Shown here piece by piece: positions 34,600-44,811 of a stretch of DNA of 64,000 bases; the stretch's first letter is position 1, and each line of letters begins with the position of its first letter. Below the pieces are notes generated by a model, which made no database searches, had not been told where the DNA came from, and was given only the letters and a program-made list of their open reading frames with translations. Origin of the DNA: Nemertoderma westbladi (lineage: Eukaryota; Xenacoelomorpha; Nemertodermatida; Nemertodermatidae); assembly GCA_032718475.1 (NCBI GenBank), contig JAUCBJ010006915.1:62001-126000 (forward strand), in the 5' to 3' direction. Position numbers and translations under genes: made by a program.

Positions 34600-36648
34600 A
34601 CTCATTGTTCGCACAGTTTCCAATACAAATTACAAGGAACCTTTATAGCCTGGCAACTACATCTTGCAGTAGAACAAGGTCTTTGAGAATTGCATCTACA
34701 GGATGCTACTGTATTAGTAATATAGGCTCTGGAGCCATTGCTGGTACACCTGGATCTGGTTTAAGTTTGTTATCGGCCGACAACATCCAACCAAAGTTTG
34801 TTGGTTCTAGTTTGATGTACAGTAGTGCGAGTATATGCAAAATAAAAATAGTCACAATACGAGTTCCTGTTCTACAGTAGTATTACAGTACACCATAACC
34901 CTTAATACAACAACCATTTTTAGGGGGTCGGAGCCCCCCCCCCCCCCCCCCCCCCCCCAAATGTTTTTTCAAATTTCAATAAAATGCTACAAAATTTGGT
35001 ATGATGATAGGTCGACACCTTTTCTTACTGCTGGCCTGGCCGGATTTTTTAATTTCTCAGTTATTTCCATACAACAAGCCATTAAAAAATGTATATTTAG
35101 CAATGTTTAACCACCTCCGTAGACTTTATTTTTCGTCTTTGAAATGAAATCTAGATATCATTAGAACCGCCTTCATCTGCAGATTCCGAATCTGAAACCC
35201 ATTGTAAATTTCACCTAGAACTTCCGGAGATATTATCAAAATACTAAGGTGTAAATTTTGTGATGTAAATCGCTATAATTCTAATGTTTTTTACTCAATT
35301 CTAGAATATTATTATGGGTAATGAAAAAACAAGATGGAGAGTTTTAAGCGCTCTGCTAAATAATAATTAATATTCTAGAATAAAGACAACAAAACATCAG
35401 AATTATAGCGATTTACGTCTCTAAATTTACACATTAGTATTTTGATAATATCTTTATCAATTTTTTGTTAAATTTAAAACGGTTTTCAGATTCGGAATCT
35501 ACAGACGAAGGCGCTTCGAATGATATCAGGACTTCATTACAAAGACGAAAAATAAAGTCTACGGAGGTGGTTAAACATTGCTAAATATAGATTTTTTAAG
35601 GACTTGTTGAATGGAAATATCTGAGAAATTGAAAAATCCGGCCAGGCCACCAGTAAGAAAAGGTTGTCGATCTATCATCATACCAAATGTGTTCATTTAC
35701 ATTACATTTCATTTGTAGCATTTATTGAAATTTGAAAAAAAAATTAGGGGGGGGGGCTCCGATCCCCTAAAAATGGTTGTTCTATTAAGGGTTATGGTGC
35801 ATATGTACAGCGCTGGTTGTACACTAATAACAGTTGATCACCCATTAAAGTCATAACATAATAATTGTCTTACCTTTGGAGGATGTTTGGTTGTAGTAAA
35901 CATTTTGTATCGTACCTCATTCAATGATTTGGGCGCCCCTTCGCCTACAGATCGATTTAGGTTTAAGATTGAATTGTTTAACCAAGCATCTTCATCGGCA
36001 AAAGGGTCAGTAAACGCGGTCAATGTGCTATTCATGGAAGGGAACAACTTTAGAGCTGTCTTCTTTCCTTTACGGAAGGGAAATGAAACCGTTATATGGT
36101 TTAGCACTCCCTTCACTTGATAGCTGTGTGAACTCTAAAGCTGTAGCGTTTCTCGATATCCATTTGGTGTATAATCACACACTATAATAATAATATCACA
36201 CACTAATTATAGTTGGACTATCATTGAATACATCTTTGAAACAGAAGTCACATTCACTGGAATACTTTGGGGCCGATTTGCGAAATCTTAACACTTCATC
36301 ATAACTAGCAATGTATCCACTCGAGTGTAAAATATCAATAAGTTCCCTGGATCCAAACTGGAAGTGTAGCTTTATAGCCAAACCAAGCGTGGTCTGATTA
36401 TACGATTTACTGACTTGTGATTGTATAGATTGAGCGAGACATATACTTTTCATGGACAATTCACCACCTGACACTAAGGTTGAAGCGAATTCCAATAATG
36501 TTGGGCTTGTGAATTGAAGAGCACTTTCCTTTGAGAAATTTCTCAACCTGTAAGAAGTTTTAGTGTCCATATATTTCCTTAAGTTTGTAACCTCAGTACA
36601 AATTTTGCGGCATATAATGGCGATGCCATTTCTCTCCCTCGTCATCAC
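34600..36648 (-). pseudogene. Decayed FEN/XPG-like nuclease-family gene, copy 2 with internal deletion and insertion
   Basis: 36648-36196 is the N-terminal part (TLVSGGELSMKSICLAQSIQ, NQTTLGLAIKLH, GYIASYDEVLRFRKSA), absent from copy 1. The middle seen in copy 1 is missing. 36116-35876 holds HITVSFPFRKGKKTALKLF to LNEVRYKMFTTTKHPPK, ending at a donor-like CCAAAGGTAAG. Copy 1 has a stop where copy 2 keeps a Ser (SLNEV), so the copies decayed separately. The last exon is present at 34815-34605, but about 170 bp including its acceptor and first codons are deleted. A 909-bp foldback sits in the intron. The two copies together show almost the whole ancestral gene. Confidence 0.7.
34891..35799. mobile_element. 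Foldback (long inverted repeat) element, 909 bp
   Basis: The ends are CACCATAACCCTTAATA and its inverse. The arms stay complementary for about 420 bp on each side, through a poly-C/poly-G tract and 'ggccaggcc', 'accacctccgtagactttat' and 'gattccgaatctg' phrases, so the whole element can fold into a hairpin with a short loop near 35345. Copy 1 of the host gene lacks it at the same intron position. A target duplication is not clear. No coding capacity. Confidence 0.85.
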
Positions 36649-37082
36649 TGGTCACCAGTTTTATAGCACAGGAATAATAATATTAGCGCAAATTAGAAAA
36701 AAATAAATTTAGAACACAATATTAGCTAATTTCTGAACATTTGCTACCGCTAATAAAAAATCAAGGTATATTTTTTAAATTAGCTATACGTTCTAGAACA
36801 TTATATCTGTATTTTATTTATGTTCTAGAACAGTATATATTGCTTTTCTATTGTTCTAGAACTCGTCAACGTTGCCATGGCAACAATGATATATGTTTTA
36901 AAAATGTACTACTATGTGGAAATATAGCCTACAAAAAGTAGAAAAACTAGCTTGTATAAAAAATAAAAATTGTGTTCTAGAACAAAAATATATTTTCAAA
37001 ATAGATGAAACGAATGCTTTATTATGATGATATTGTAATGTAATTATTGTAATGATATTATATTATGGTTTTGTTCAGAAAT
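36649..37082. other. AT-rich spacer with a cluster of GTTCTAGAAC palindromes
   Basis: Perfect 10-mers GTTCTAGAAC occur at 36790, 36822, 36853 and 36974, four in 194 bp. No gene is seen. The same palindrome recurs in the direct repeats at 14.5 and 15.3 kb. Confidence 0.6.
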
Positions 37083-37345
37083 GTAAAAATTAAGGCCTAT
37101 CAGGCCTCATAAGTCGCACTAACCAGTTCAGCAGCCACTTTCCCCTGACATTCACTATCCCACCTAATCCACTTCTATTGAACAGGCAGTCTTAAGTTGC
37201 ACATACTTTCTCTAAAAGGTGACCTACTGGCCTCAAGTATGTTACTGTACATTGAAACAGGAGGGAAGTACAACTAAATAAATATTCAACTTTTATAAGA
37301 ATGGGTGAATTAACCATTAAACTTTTGATTAATTTATATAATTAT
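37083..37345 (-). pseudogene. Uninterrupted relative of the exon-like sequence at 17.4-19.1 kb
   Basis: The minus strand reproduces 17285-17394 joined to 18953-19090 (shared 'aattaatcaaaagtttaatgg', 'gttgaatatttattt', 'acatactt...ggcc', 'atgaggcct'), with many substitutions and no insertion. Its frame keeps LRPV...LLE..CAT but then hits a stop, so it does not code now. It shows the TTAA element was inserted into a repeated sequence. Confidence 0.65.
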
Positions 37346-37790
37346 GTAGGCCTAGTCTATATATATTTTTTATTTATTTGTATGGAATTAATTTCGCACT
37401 ATCAAATCGCCAGGGCGACATATTTTCCAACTTTACATCGCAGTGCAACATTATTTCCCAGCATGTCACTACGCAATACATTTTACTATGTATTTCCAGT
37501 ATCCAGTATGTCACCGCGTTATTGTTAGGTTGTTCTAGAAAGTTTAAGTGCATAACTCCCCCAACATAATTCCCCATAATTCCCCACAAATAAATAAAAT
37601 CAGATTCGCCATTGTTCATAATTAGCACTTTAAAGCTTTTGAAATTGACGACTTTGTTTATTACCCAACGGGTATAAAATGGTTGGAATTAAATATACAA
37701 ATGAAATATAAATACACCGTTTTTAAATGTATGTACAGTAAAATAAAATAAGTTTACCACTATATTTAAAAATAATTGTAAGTTAATATT
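37346..37790. repeat. Dispersed repeat shared with 48.4-49.8 kb
   Basis: 37369-37450 (atttgtatggaattaattt ... ccagggcgacatatttt) closely matches 48443-48520. 37575-37635 (aaataaataaaatcagatt ... attagcactttaaa) matches 49686-49735. 38894-38935 matches 49745-49785. The order is kept, so both loci descend from one longer repeat; the LINE fragment at 37791-38880 interrupts this one. No coding sequence. Confidence 0.65.
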
Positions 37791-38880
37791 TTAGACGGTT
37801 GTTTGCGATGGAATTCTTGATTGAAGGTGGAAAGCTAAAGCCAAGGCTGTGTTGTAAGCGGGGATTGCCGGGCAAAGAAGCGCATGGCAGGTATCCGTGG
37901 CAGCATCGCCACAGAGACTGCAAATGCACGAACTGTCTGGTCTCCAACACCGCTCGGTAGAACAGAGACGATGGTGGAAACCGTTTGAGATGTATTGCGC
38001 TGCAACTCGGCGACGCTGACCCGCTAGGTTGGCCAACGATATCGCAGCAGTTGAGGGGTGGTCCACGGCAGCCAATATTTTGGTCGTGGAAGCGTACTTG
38101 CTTACGCCACTCCAGAGCTTCCAGTAAAATCCTCGTACCTTTACAACGTGCTGTAATTGGAGGAGTTGTTCATTGGAGGAGTTTCCAAAAGTCGAGCAAC
38201 CGTATGTTGCCGCCGGCAGTATAACTAGTGACCATAGTTTGGTAGCTGTTGCCATGGAGACTATATTTAAATTAACCAGGGAAGCTATTCGCATGCAAGA
38301 AGCTATACCGCGGGATTGGAGGTGCAAGTAGTGATTACTTGGCGTATTAGTGGTGGATAGTACTACCCCAAGGTAGTTAAATTTATTCACAAATGGTAGC
38401 TGGTGTCCATTAAATGTTAATTTATCATCTCGCGATAAATGCCCCCCGTTTCGGAATTTGACCACCTTTGTTTTAGATAGATTTACTGTCAGGTCATTGG
38501 CCTTACAGTAGTCCGCTAGGTTGTTTAGTGCCGCTTGTACCGTGTCGATTGAAGTTCCGTATATTACAAGGTCGTCAGCATAGAGCAACACACGTATTCC
38601 TATTATTATGATAGTAAGAGCTGCCGGGAGGTCCGCAATGAAAAGACTGAATAGGAGTGGTGACAATTTGTCGCCCTGTACGACGCCGACCATCTGCACT
38701 ATTGGGTCTAGAATGTAAGTGCCGATACATATTCGTAATAAATTTGTGGCAATTAGTGCCCATATTGCTGTGATAAACATTCGGCTGACGCCAAGTTGAC
38801 CGAGTTTCTTGCAAAGTATTTCTCTGTTGACCGAGTCAAATGCCTTGGTATAGACCTTGGAGCTTTTACGGCCCTCGTTC
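37791..38880 (-). pseudogene. LINE reverse transcriptase fragment, 5' truncated
   Basis: A 329-residue frame from 38780 is extended upstream in another phase by KAFDSVNREILCKKLGQLG (38870-38781), the first catalytic motif, with a shift between them. It shows GVVQGDKLSPLLFSLFIADLP and the catalytic LYADDLVIYG, a thumb region (KTKVVKF, FNYLGVVL), YGCSTFG and a C-terminal CICSLCGDAATDTCHALLC that looks like a zinc knuckle. The lineage differs from the two LINEs at 15.8 and 46.2 kb and from the one at 61 kb. Confidence 0.88.
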
Positions 38881-39364
38881 TATTATCGTTCACTCGTGCC
38901 GTAACGCTAATAAGTGCTATTTTATAAAAAATGACATATAAATGAAATATAAGCATATAGTTATTATTATTGATCAAGATATATATATCAGATATATATA
39001 TCTGAGATATATATTTAAGATATATAATATCGTTGGAAACTAATAAATTATTTAGAATTAAATTAGTTTTCTTAGATACGTTAGCTTTTAATTTGAAGGT
39101 ACAGTAGTGTAGAAATCTTATAAATAACACATTCAAACATAAGGAATACATTAATTAAAGAACTATGTTTCACTAAGTACTTACTGCTCGTAATTAGTCA
39201 GCTGGCTGGAATTGTGAAATTGACAAAAAACTTAAAAGATGCGCTGCTTGATTTCATGAAGCTGTCATAAGTCAGCCGTTCTACGCACAGTAGCTTAACA
39301 CAAGCTTTATGGAAACAGAATCACATTAACTCACCAGTGTGACGATCTACCAGACTTTGACATT
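38881..39364. other. AT-rich region upstream of the cold-shock-like gene
   Basis: A (TATA)n/ATATCTGAGATATAT palindromic microsatellite occupies 38985-39030. No clear core promoter can be assigned. 'aactcaccag' at 39331-39340 could be a splice acceptor for an unseen 5' exon, but the ATG at 39365 begins a complete frame without it. Confidence 0.4.
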
Positions 39365-41947
39365 ATGCCAAGAGATGTGCCTCTTTTGCAACCAGGAGGC
39401 CCCCCAATCCCATATATGCAACAAAGAGAGCGAGAGCCATCATCAGCTCCCCTTATACAATCAGTAGAGCCTCCAGCTCCTTATATGCAACGAGGAGGGC
39501 TTCTAACTCCCCTTATGCAACCAACAGAGCCTCCAACTACCTATATACAACCAGCAGGGCTAACAACCCCATACATGCAACCAAGAGAGCGAGGGCCACC
39601 AGCTTCCCTTATACAACCAGGAGAGCCTCCAACTCCCCTCATGCAATCAGGATGGCTTCCAACTCCCCTTATACAACCAGCAGAGCATCCAACTACCTAT
39701 ATACAACCAGCAGAGCTACCAACCCCATATATGCAACCAAGAGAGCGAGGGCCACCAGCTTCCCTTATACAACCAGGAGAGCCTCCAACTCCCCTCATGC
39801 AATCAGGATGGCTTCCAACTCCCCTTATACAACCAGCAGAGCATCCAACTACCTATATACAACCAGCAGAGCTACCAACCCCATATATGCAACCAAGAGA
39901 GCGAGGGCCACCAGCTTCCCTTATACAACCAGGAGAGTCTCCAACTCCCCTCATGCAATCAGGATGGCTTCCAACTCCCCTTATACAACCAGCAGAGCAT
40001 CCAACTACCTATATACAACCAGCAGGGCTAACAACCCCATACATGCAACCAAGAGAGCGAGGGCCACCAGCAGACCTTATACAACCACGAGAGCCTCCAA
40101 CTCCCCTCATGCAATCAGGATGGCTTCCAACTCCCCTTATACAACCAGCAGAGCATCCAACTACCTATATACAACCAGCAGGGCTAACAACCCCATACAT
40201 GCAACCAAGAGAGCGAGGGCCACCAGCTTCCCTTATACAACCAGGAGAGCCTCCAACTCCCCTCATGCAATCAGGATGGCTTCCAACTCCCCTTATACAA
40301 CCAGCAGAGCATCCAACTACCTATATACAACCAGCAGAGCTACCAACCCCATATATGCAACCAAGTGAGCGAGAGCTACCAGGTCCCCTTATACAACTAG
40401 GAGCGCCTCCAGCTACCAATATGCAACCAGCAAGGTATCCAAATCCCCTAATGCAACCAGTCGGGCCCCCAACCCAATACATGCAACTAAGAGAGCGAGA
40501 GCCACCAGCTCCCGTTGTGCAACTGGGAGAGCGTCCAATTCCCTATATGCAACGAGGAGGGCTTCTAACTCCCCGAATGCAACCGGGAGTAGAACAGGGT
40601 CAACCCTTCTTGATGCCAATATACCGTAGCCCTATAAAACCGGGACTGCGTCAAGCCCCCACCCAAACACATACAAACGCTCTTATTACACAAACAGAAG
40701 GTCCGCCAAGGCAGTGGTGTCCACCACAGCGAGACATGTTGGAAGAGAACAAAACATACCATGGTCTGTGTGATTCTTTTAATGTTGCGGAACAATGTGG
40801 CTACATAAAACCGGATATCAGTAAGAAATTAGTATTTTTTTTACAGTCTAAAGTCCATATTGATGGATACAAGAAGATTCTGAAGGAGGGTGACGCTGTT
40901 ATATTTCAATGCGAAATTAAAAAAGATAGAAATGATAAAATTGCATATAGAGCAACATGGGTTAGTGTTCCAGGATGTAATTATTGCGGGTCAGATAGAT
41001 ATAAACTTCCAAACATAGAGGAGACCATAACTTATACCGGCCGTTGTCTATACTATAATTATGAAGATAAACATGGGTATATAGTTCCATTCGATAAAAA
41101 AAATAACATGGAACTTTGTCATTGCCACACAATATACTTTCGTGAATATAACATCCATGTTACTAAGAAACGCAGGCCTCGTTTCAATATTGACCACAAA
41201 AAGCTTCTATTCCAGTATAGTTATAAGGAAACATATGGCTATCGTTATGCCACATGTGTTACAATACAGGGTGATGATTCATGCGAGGTAGCTAAAAGTA
41301 TTAACCTTAACCAAGATGGAGAAAGCAAACGTTTGCAAACGGATAAGTATGATATGCTAGAGGATGGTAAAACATACAAAGGAGAAGTGCAATTAGTTTG
41401 GAAAGATAACAGTTATTGCTTTACTGTACCGATAATAAACGGATTGCCACTTTGCTGTTGTTATGTATTGTTTACGCTGCCATCGGACATCCATATTAAT
41501 GGACACCAAAATTATCTGAAAAATGATGACTTCGTTAGATTCCGGATCCACTCTTATTTACACACCAGACAAGAAGGAGCCTTAGTGGTTACCGTGGAGG
41601 GAGACTTTAAATGCAGGGCCGCACGGATGGTTAACAGGAACGCAACTTTTATTGAAGAAAACAAACCACACAATATCGAAGATGCCCATACCTTGCATGA
41701 GGAAAGAATATATATTGGTATATACAGTTATAAATTATTCAATCATGAAGCAGAATATTATGAATCTATAATTCCGATAATTGATGAGAAGGAACTCTGT
41801 GGATGTTACAGAATATTAGTTAGCCAAGAAATGATTGAAAAACTTAAGAATGAAATGAGAACGTTAGGAAGGAAAACCGTTCGATTTCGGTTCCGATTTG
41901 ACGAAATAAAAAAACAAAGGATAGCAACATGGGTGCGGGTAATTTAA
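39365..41947 (+). CDS. Pro/Gln/Met-rich repeat protein with four cold-shock-like (OB-fold) modules
   Basis: The uninterrupted frame of 860 codons starts at the first ATG. Residues 1-450 are tandem Pro-rich repeats with recurrent PTPLMQ, PTTYIQPAE and PYMQPRERGPP phrases. Five units of exactly 156 bp (52 residues) are nearly identical between about 39590 and 40370. Residues 457-541, 550-648, 662-755 and 774-860 are four diverged modules of one type. In the first, TYHGLCDSF..EQCGYIKP..VFF...VH...ILKEGDAVIFQCE..YRATWV has the order of a cold-shock domain (nucleic-acid-binding beta barrel), but the RNP1 GFGFI motif is reduced to GYI. Modules 2-4 contain added Cys pairs (LCHCHTIYF, LCCCYVLF, LCGCYRI). 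AATAAA follows at 42033-42038. I do not recognise the gene; RNA or DNA binding is inference. Intactness over 2.6 kb amid decayed repeats argues that it is, or was recently, functional. Confidence 0.72.
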   Translation: MPRDVPLLQPGGPPIPYMQQREREPSSAPLIQSVEPPAPYMQRGGLLTPLMQPTEPPTTYIQPAGLTTPYMQPRERGPPASLIQPGEPPTPLMQSGWLPTPLIQPAEHPTTYIQPAELPTPYMQPRERGPPASLIQPGEPPTPLMQSGWLPTPLIQPAEHPTTYIQPAELPTPYMQPRERGPPASLIQPGESPTPLMQSGWLPTPLIQPAEHPTTYIQPAGLTTPYMQPRERGPPADLIQPREPPTPLMQSGWLPTPLIQPAEHPTTYIQPAGLTTPYMQPRERGPPASLIQPGEPPTPLMQSGWLPTPLIQPAEHPTTYIQPAELPTPYMQPSERELPGPLIQLGAPPATNMQPARYPNPLMQPVGPPTQYMQLREREPPAPVVQLGERPIPYMQRGGLLTPRMQPGVEQGQPFLMPIYRSPIKPGLRQAPTQTHTNALITQTEGPPRQWCPPQRDMLEENKTYHGLCDSFNVAEQCGYIKPDISKKLVFFLQSKVHIDGYKKILKEGDAVIFQCEIKKDRNDKIAYRATWVSVPGCNYCGSDRYKLPNIEETITYTGRCLYYNYEDKHGYIVPFDKKNNMELCHCHTIYFREYNIHVTKKRRPRFNIDHKKLLFQYSYKETYGYRYATCVTIQGDDSCEVAKSINLNQDGESKRLQTDKYDMLEDGKTYKGEVQLVWKDNSYCFTVPIINGLPLCCCYVLFTLPSDIHINGHQNYLKNDDFVRFRIHSYLHTRQEGALVVTVEGDFKCRAARMVNRNATFIEENKPHNIEDAHTLHEERIYIGIYSYKLFNHEAEYYESIIPIIDEKELCGCYRILVSQEMIEKLKNEMRTLGRKTVRFRFRFDEIKKQRIATWVRVI

Positions 41948-42287
41948 ATTGAAAAGGACAGTCATGATAGTGCATATGAGTAATCTAAATTTTAATTTAG
42001 ATAAATTATTATTAAATACGATTTTGGCGACCAATAAAATATTGTTACTAGTTAGTCTGTTACCAGTTAATGCCTCCATATCTTATTCTCATGAGTAGAC
42101 CTACTGAAGTAAGTAAGACAGTGAATAACAACTATTTGTTCAGTATATACAATTCAATGCTATATTTTACACAAGTTACTGAGCTCCCGTAAGCTGGTTG
42201 GTATAACGGGTATGTTTGTACTGGGAGGATATCAGATTAGCAAAATATTGTTGAATTGAGTCTGTTCTATTACCAGTTGTTATATAT
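41948..42287 (+). other. Probable 3' UTR and spacer after the cold-shock-like gene
   Basis: AATAAA at 42033-42038, 86 bp after the stop, is a plausible poly(A) signal. Nothing else is recognised up to the inverted-repeat element that begins near 42288. Confidence 0.5.
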
Positions 42288-43000
42288 GGGTTGCCGTTGA
42301 TGTAAAAAGATAAGAAAAAATATTGGAGAGAAAAATAAATATTTGTAAGAAAAAAAATATATTTGTGAGAAGAAAATTAATATTTGCGAGAAGAAAATTA
42401 ACAATTGTGAGAAAAAGTATAAATTGGTGAGAATAAATAAATATTGTTGATACAATAATATATTAGTGAGAAAAAATATCTATGTTGCTGAAATTTCTTT
42501 AAAATTATGTTGGCAAGAAACTATATGTATTGGTGGAAAACTTTGCGAAAATATATTTTGCACAGAAAATATATATTGGTGAACTTGGTCTGATGTTTTC
42601 ATGCATACAGTAGAGACATCAAAATTGATACCGGTACAAGCTAAATTTCAGTAGGCCTACGACAGTATAAGCAGTAGGACTACAGTACCAGTAACAGTAA
42701 TACAGTACGGTACGTTGTGCAAAATGAGCTAATGCCAAACGTTTCACGAACCAAGTTCACCAATATATATTGTTATAACCAAAATATCTTCTCATAAGTT
42801 CACCAATATAAATTTAACTGACCTAAATATTTTTTCATAAATTAGACCAATATATATTTGTCTCTTTCAAACCAATATATTTTTTTAAGATAGTATTTTT
42901 TCGTATATATATTTTTCTCTCCAACATGTATTTTTTCTCACTAATATAAATTTTCTCTGAATTATCTCTAAATTTTCTCTTTTTGCATTAACGGCGCCCC
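42288..43000. mobile_element. AT-rich foldback element, about 713 bp
   Basis: The left end GGGTTGCCGTTGATGTAAAAAG is matched by the inverted right end (CTTTTTGCATTAACGGCGCCCC) with a few differences. Inside, 'gagaaaaaatat'-type units on the left (42320-42480) are mirrored by 'atattttttctc' units on the right (42780-42960). 'atatatattggtgaacttgg' (42571) is mirrored at 42747. It is non-coding and a target duplication was not resolved. Confidence 0.7.
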
Positions 43001-43079
43001 ATAGTTATAAGTCAATATAATTAATTATTACATGGGAAAAAAGTATAACTTTTTGTTCTCTATACTCGAGGAATTTTAT

Positions 43080-43390
43080 TGACCAAGCGTCAGCGAGGTT
43101 AACGCAGTTTGGAATTTGAAATTTTATTACTTTTCCTAAAAATATATTGTCTTTCTAATAGTGAAAACGGTTTTTAAACATATTGAGAAGTTTAGGTTTC
43201 GAGTTATAGCACCATTGTTTAACCTTCTTTTGGCACTTTTTTGCGATGATTTTTGATTTACACGGTTTTTTGGTGTTCGCAATTAGATGAATTCATATAA
43301 ATGAGCTAGAAATTTCAAACTTGTTTTTAGCGGCGAGTGCCAAATTTTGGTGCTTGCACCAATTTTTGAAATATGTCAATTTTGTAAATT
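43080..43390. repeat. Fragment related to the piggyBac-type element
   Basis: Phrases 'acttttcctaaaaatatattgtctt', 'gagttatagcaccatt', 'tttggcacttttt' and 'gccaaattttggtgcttgcacc' follow the order seen at 17490-17780. Both ends of the element are missing here. A smaller related piece lies at 55880-55945. Confidence 0.7.
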
Positions 43391-43920
43391 GATTCAGGTT
43401 ACAATGGCACGTTATTTTAACCAAAACAATAAACTAAACACAATAGAACGGGTACCAGTTATATCTTTGAGTGTTATTTGCATCCAATTTCCCCTGTAGA
43501 GGGATGAATTTTTATTGCGTCCAGTTCCCCCCCCCCCCCCCCCCCCCCATCTGAAATGGATGTACAGATGTACTGTCGAAATAGGTACGAACTAAAATAC
43601 TGACCCAGCTGAAACCACCTGAAACCAGCAGTAAAACACCTGTGAAAACCAATAATATTTAGTTTCTAGTGGAACTTAGATCTCGGCTGGGAACCAGGGG
43701 TGCTACCTTAGATCCTAGACCCTTAGATCCTGGGCTCTATCTAGTTATAAGACTTAGGATCTTAGACACGGTCTTGGATCCTTGGTTTGATATTACGGAT
43801 TCGACCTTAGATCCTAGATGCGAACTTAAATCCTGGGTGTAACCTAGTGGTGTGACTATAGATCCATGATGCGAATATGCTATATCTCTGTAACAAGAAG
43901 TAGCCTACAATTTTTAAATA
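43391..43920. repeat. Dispersed repeat (inverted relative of 49055-49215) and degenerate 'ttagatcctag' tract
   Basis: 43395-43560 read on the minus strand matches 49055-49215 on the plus strand (shared 'ggatgaatttttattg', 'ctattgtgtttagtttattg', 'aaaataacgtgcca'). It includes the 16-mer described under the dispersed motif and a poly-C tract of about 20. 43680-43880 holds repeated 'ttagatcctag/ggatcttag' units. Confidence 0.65.
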
Positions 43921-44552
43921 CAGGGTGTTCCACAAAATTTGACACGTTTTTGTTTTTTAAAAACTTTGCGCAATATCAACCGAATTTCCTAGTTTTTGTG
44001 GCAATTTGAAGCCAAAAGATTAACTTAAACTTTGGTTTGGGTATGGAATATTGCAAGATGGCGCACCACCCCACCGGGGCTTATTGGAGAGTTTCTAAAC
44101 GAAAACTTTGGGGACGATGAATCGGATTACTTCGCTAATTGCTTCAAGGAGATGCGCAGCAGACAGGATCACGTCCAGCATATTGGAGGAGGACATATTG
44201 AAGTGTATTAGTAGTAAATTATTATAATTAAATAAATTAAATTAGTATGAAGTAGTAGTAAACTCATTATAAACTTACCCAATCTTAAACTATTTTAGCC
44301 CACTACCTATATCATATATGTTTCATTATTTCACTAATATGAGCCTTTATATTTACAGTAAAATTAAGTGGATAATCAAACTCTTGTTTTATATAGCAAC
44401 TAAGTTTCCATAGCAACTAAAACATGCCATACCCAAACCAAAGTTAAAGTTTATCTTTTGGCTTCCGATTGCCACCAAAACTAGAAAATTAGGTTAAGAT
44501 TGCGCAAAGTTATTAAAAAACAAAAACGTGTCAAATTTTGTGGAACACCCTG
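43921..44552. mobile_element. Mariner/Tc1-like non-autonomous element, 632 bp, TA duplication
   Basis: The ends CAGGGTGTTCCACAAAATTT and their inverse are perfect. The inverted arms continue for about 127 bp with scattered mismatches. TA flanks both sides (43919-43920, 44553-44554). On the plus strand at about 44090-44212 a frame ends with EMRSRQDHVQHIGGGHIEVY and a stop, which resembles the extreme C-terminus of DDE transposases of this group. The element is thus a deletion derivative that kept its 3' coding tip. The TA target and this remnant support the class; the exact family is open. Confidence 0.78.
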
Positions 44553-44811
44553 TATATCAAAAATTCAACAATATATTAAGGTAACTGATGTAAACAACTA
44601 AAATTCCACTCACTGCTAGGAGGTTTAATAAACGATTTAATTTAAAAAGCGACGATTTTTAACATTACAAAATTGGAATTGCTTATTGATTTTAGGAGTA
44701 ATGTTAGGTATTTAAATTCGTTTTAATTTAAAAACAACAACAATTCATAATAGAATTATTTTTTGGGAACAAGGGTTTTTGAGGTAGTCATATCTGACTT
44801 TTGACAAGAGT
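44553..44811. other. AT-rich spacer before the minisatellite
   Basis: Nothing is recognised. It is bounded on the left by the TA of the mariner-like element. Confidence 0.4.

Noticed and set aside
39652-40368. 238-codon frame in another phase of the repeat half of the cold-shock-like gene
   Set aside because: 156 is a multiple of three, so a second phase stays open; it ends with the repeats whereas the main frame continues into conserved modules.
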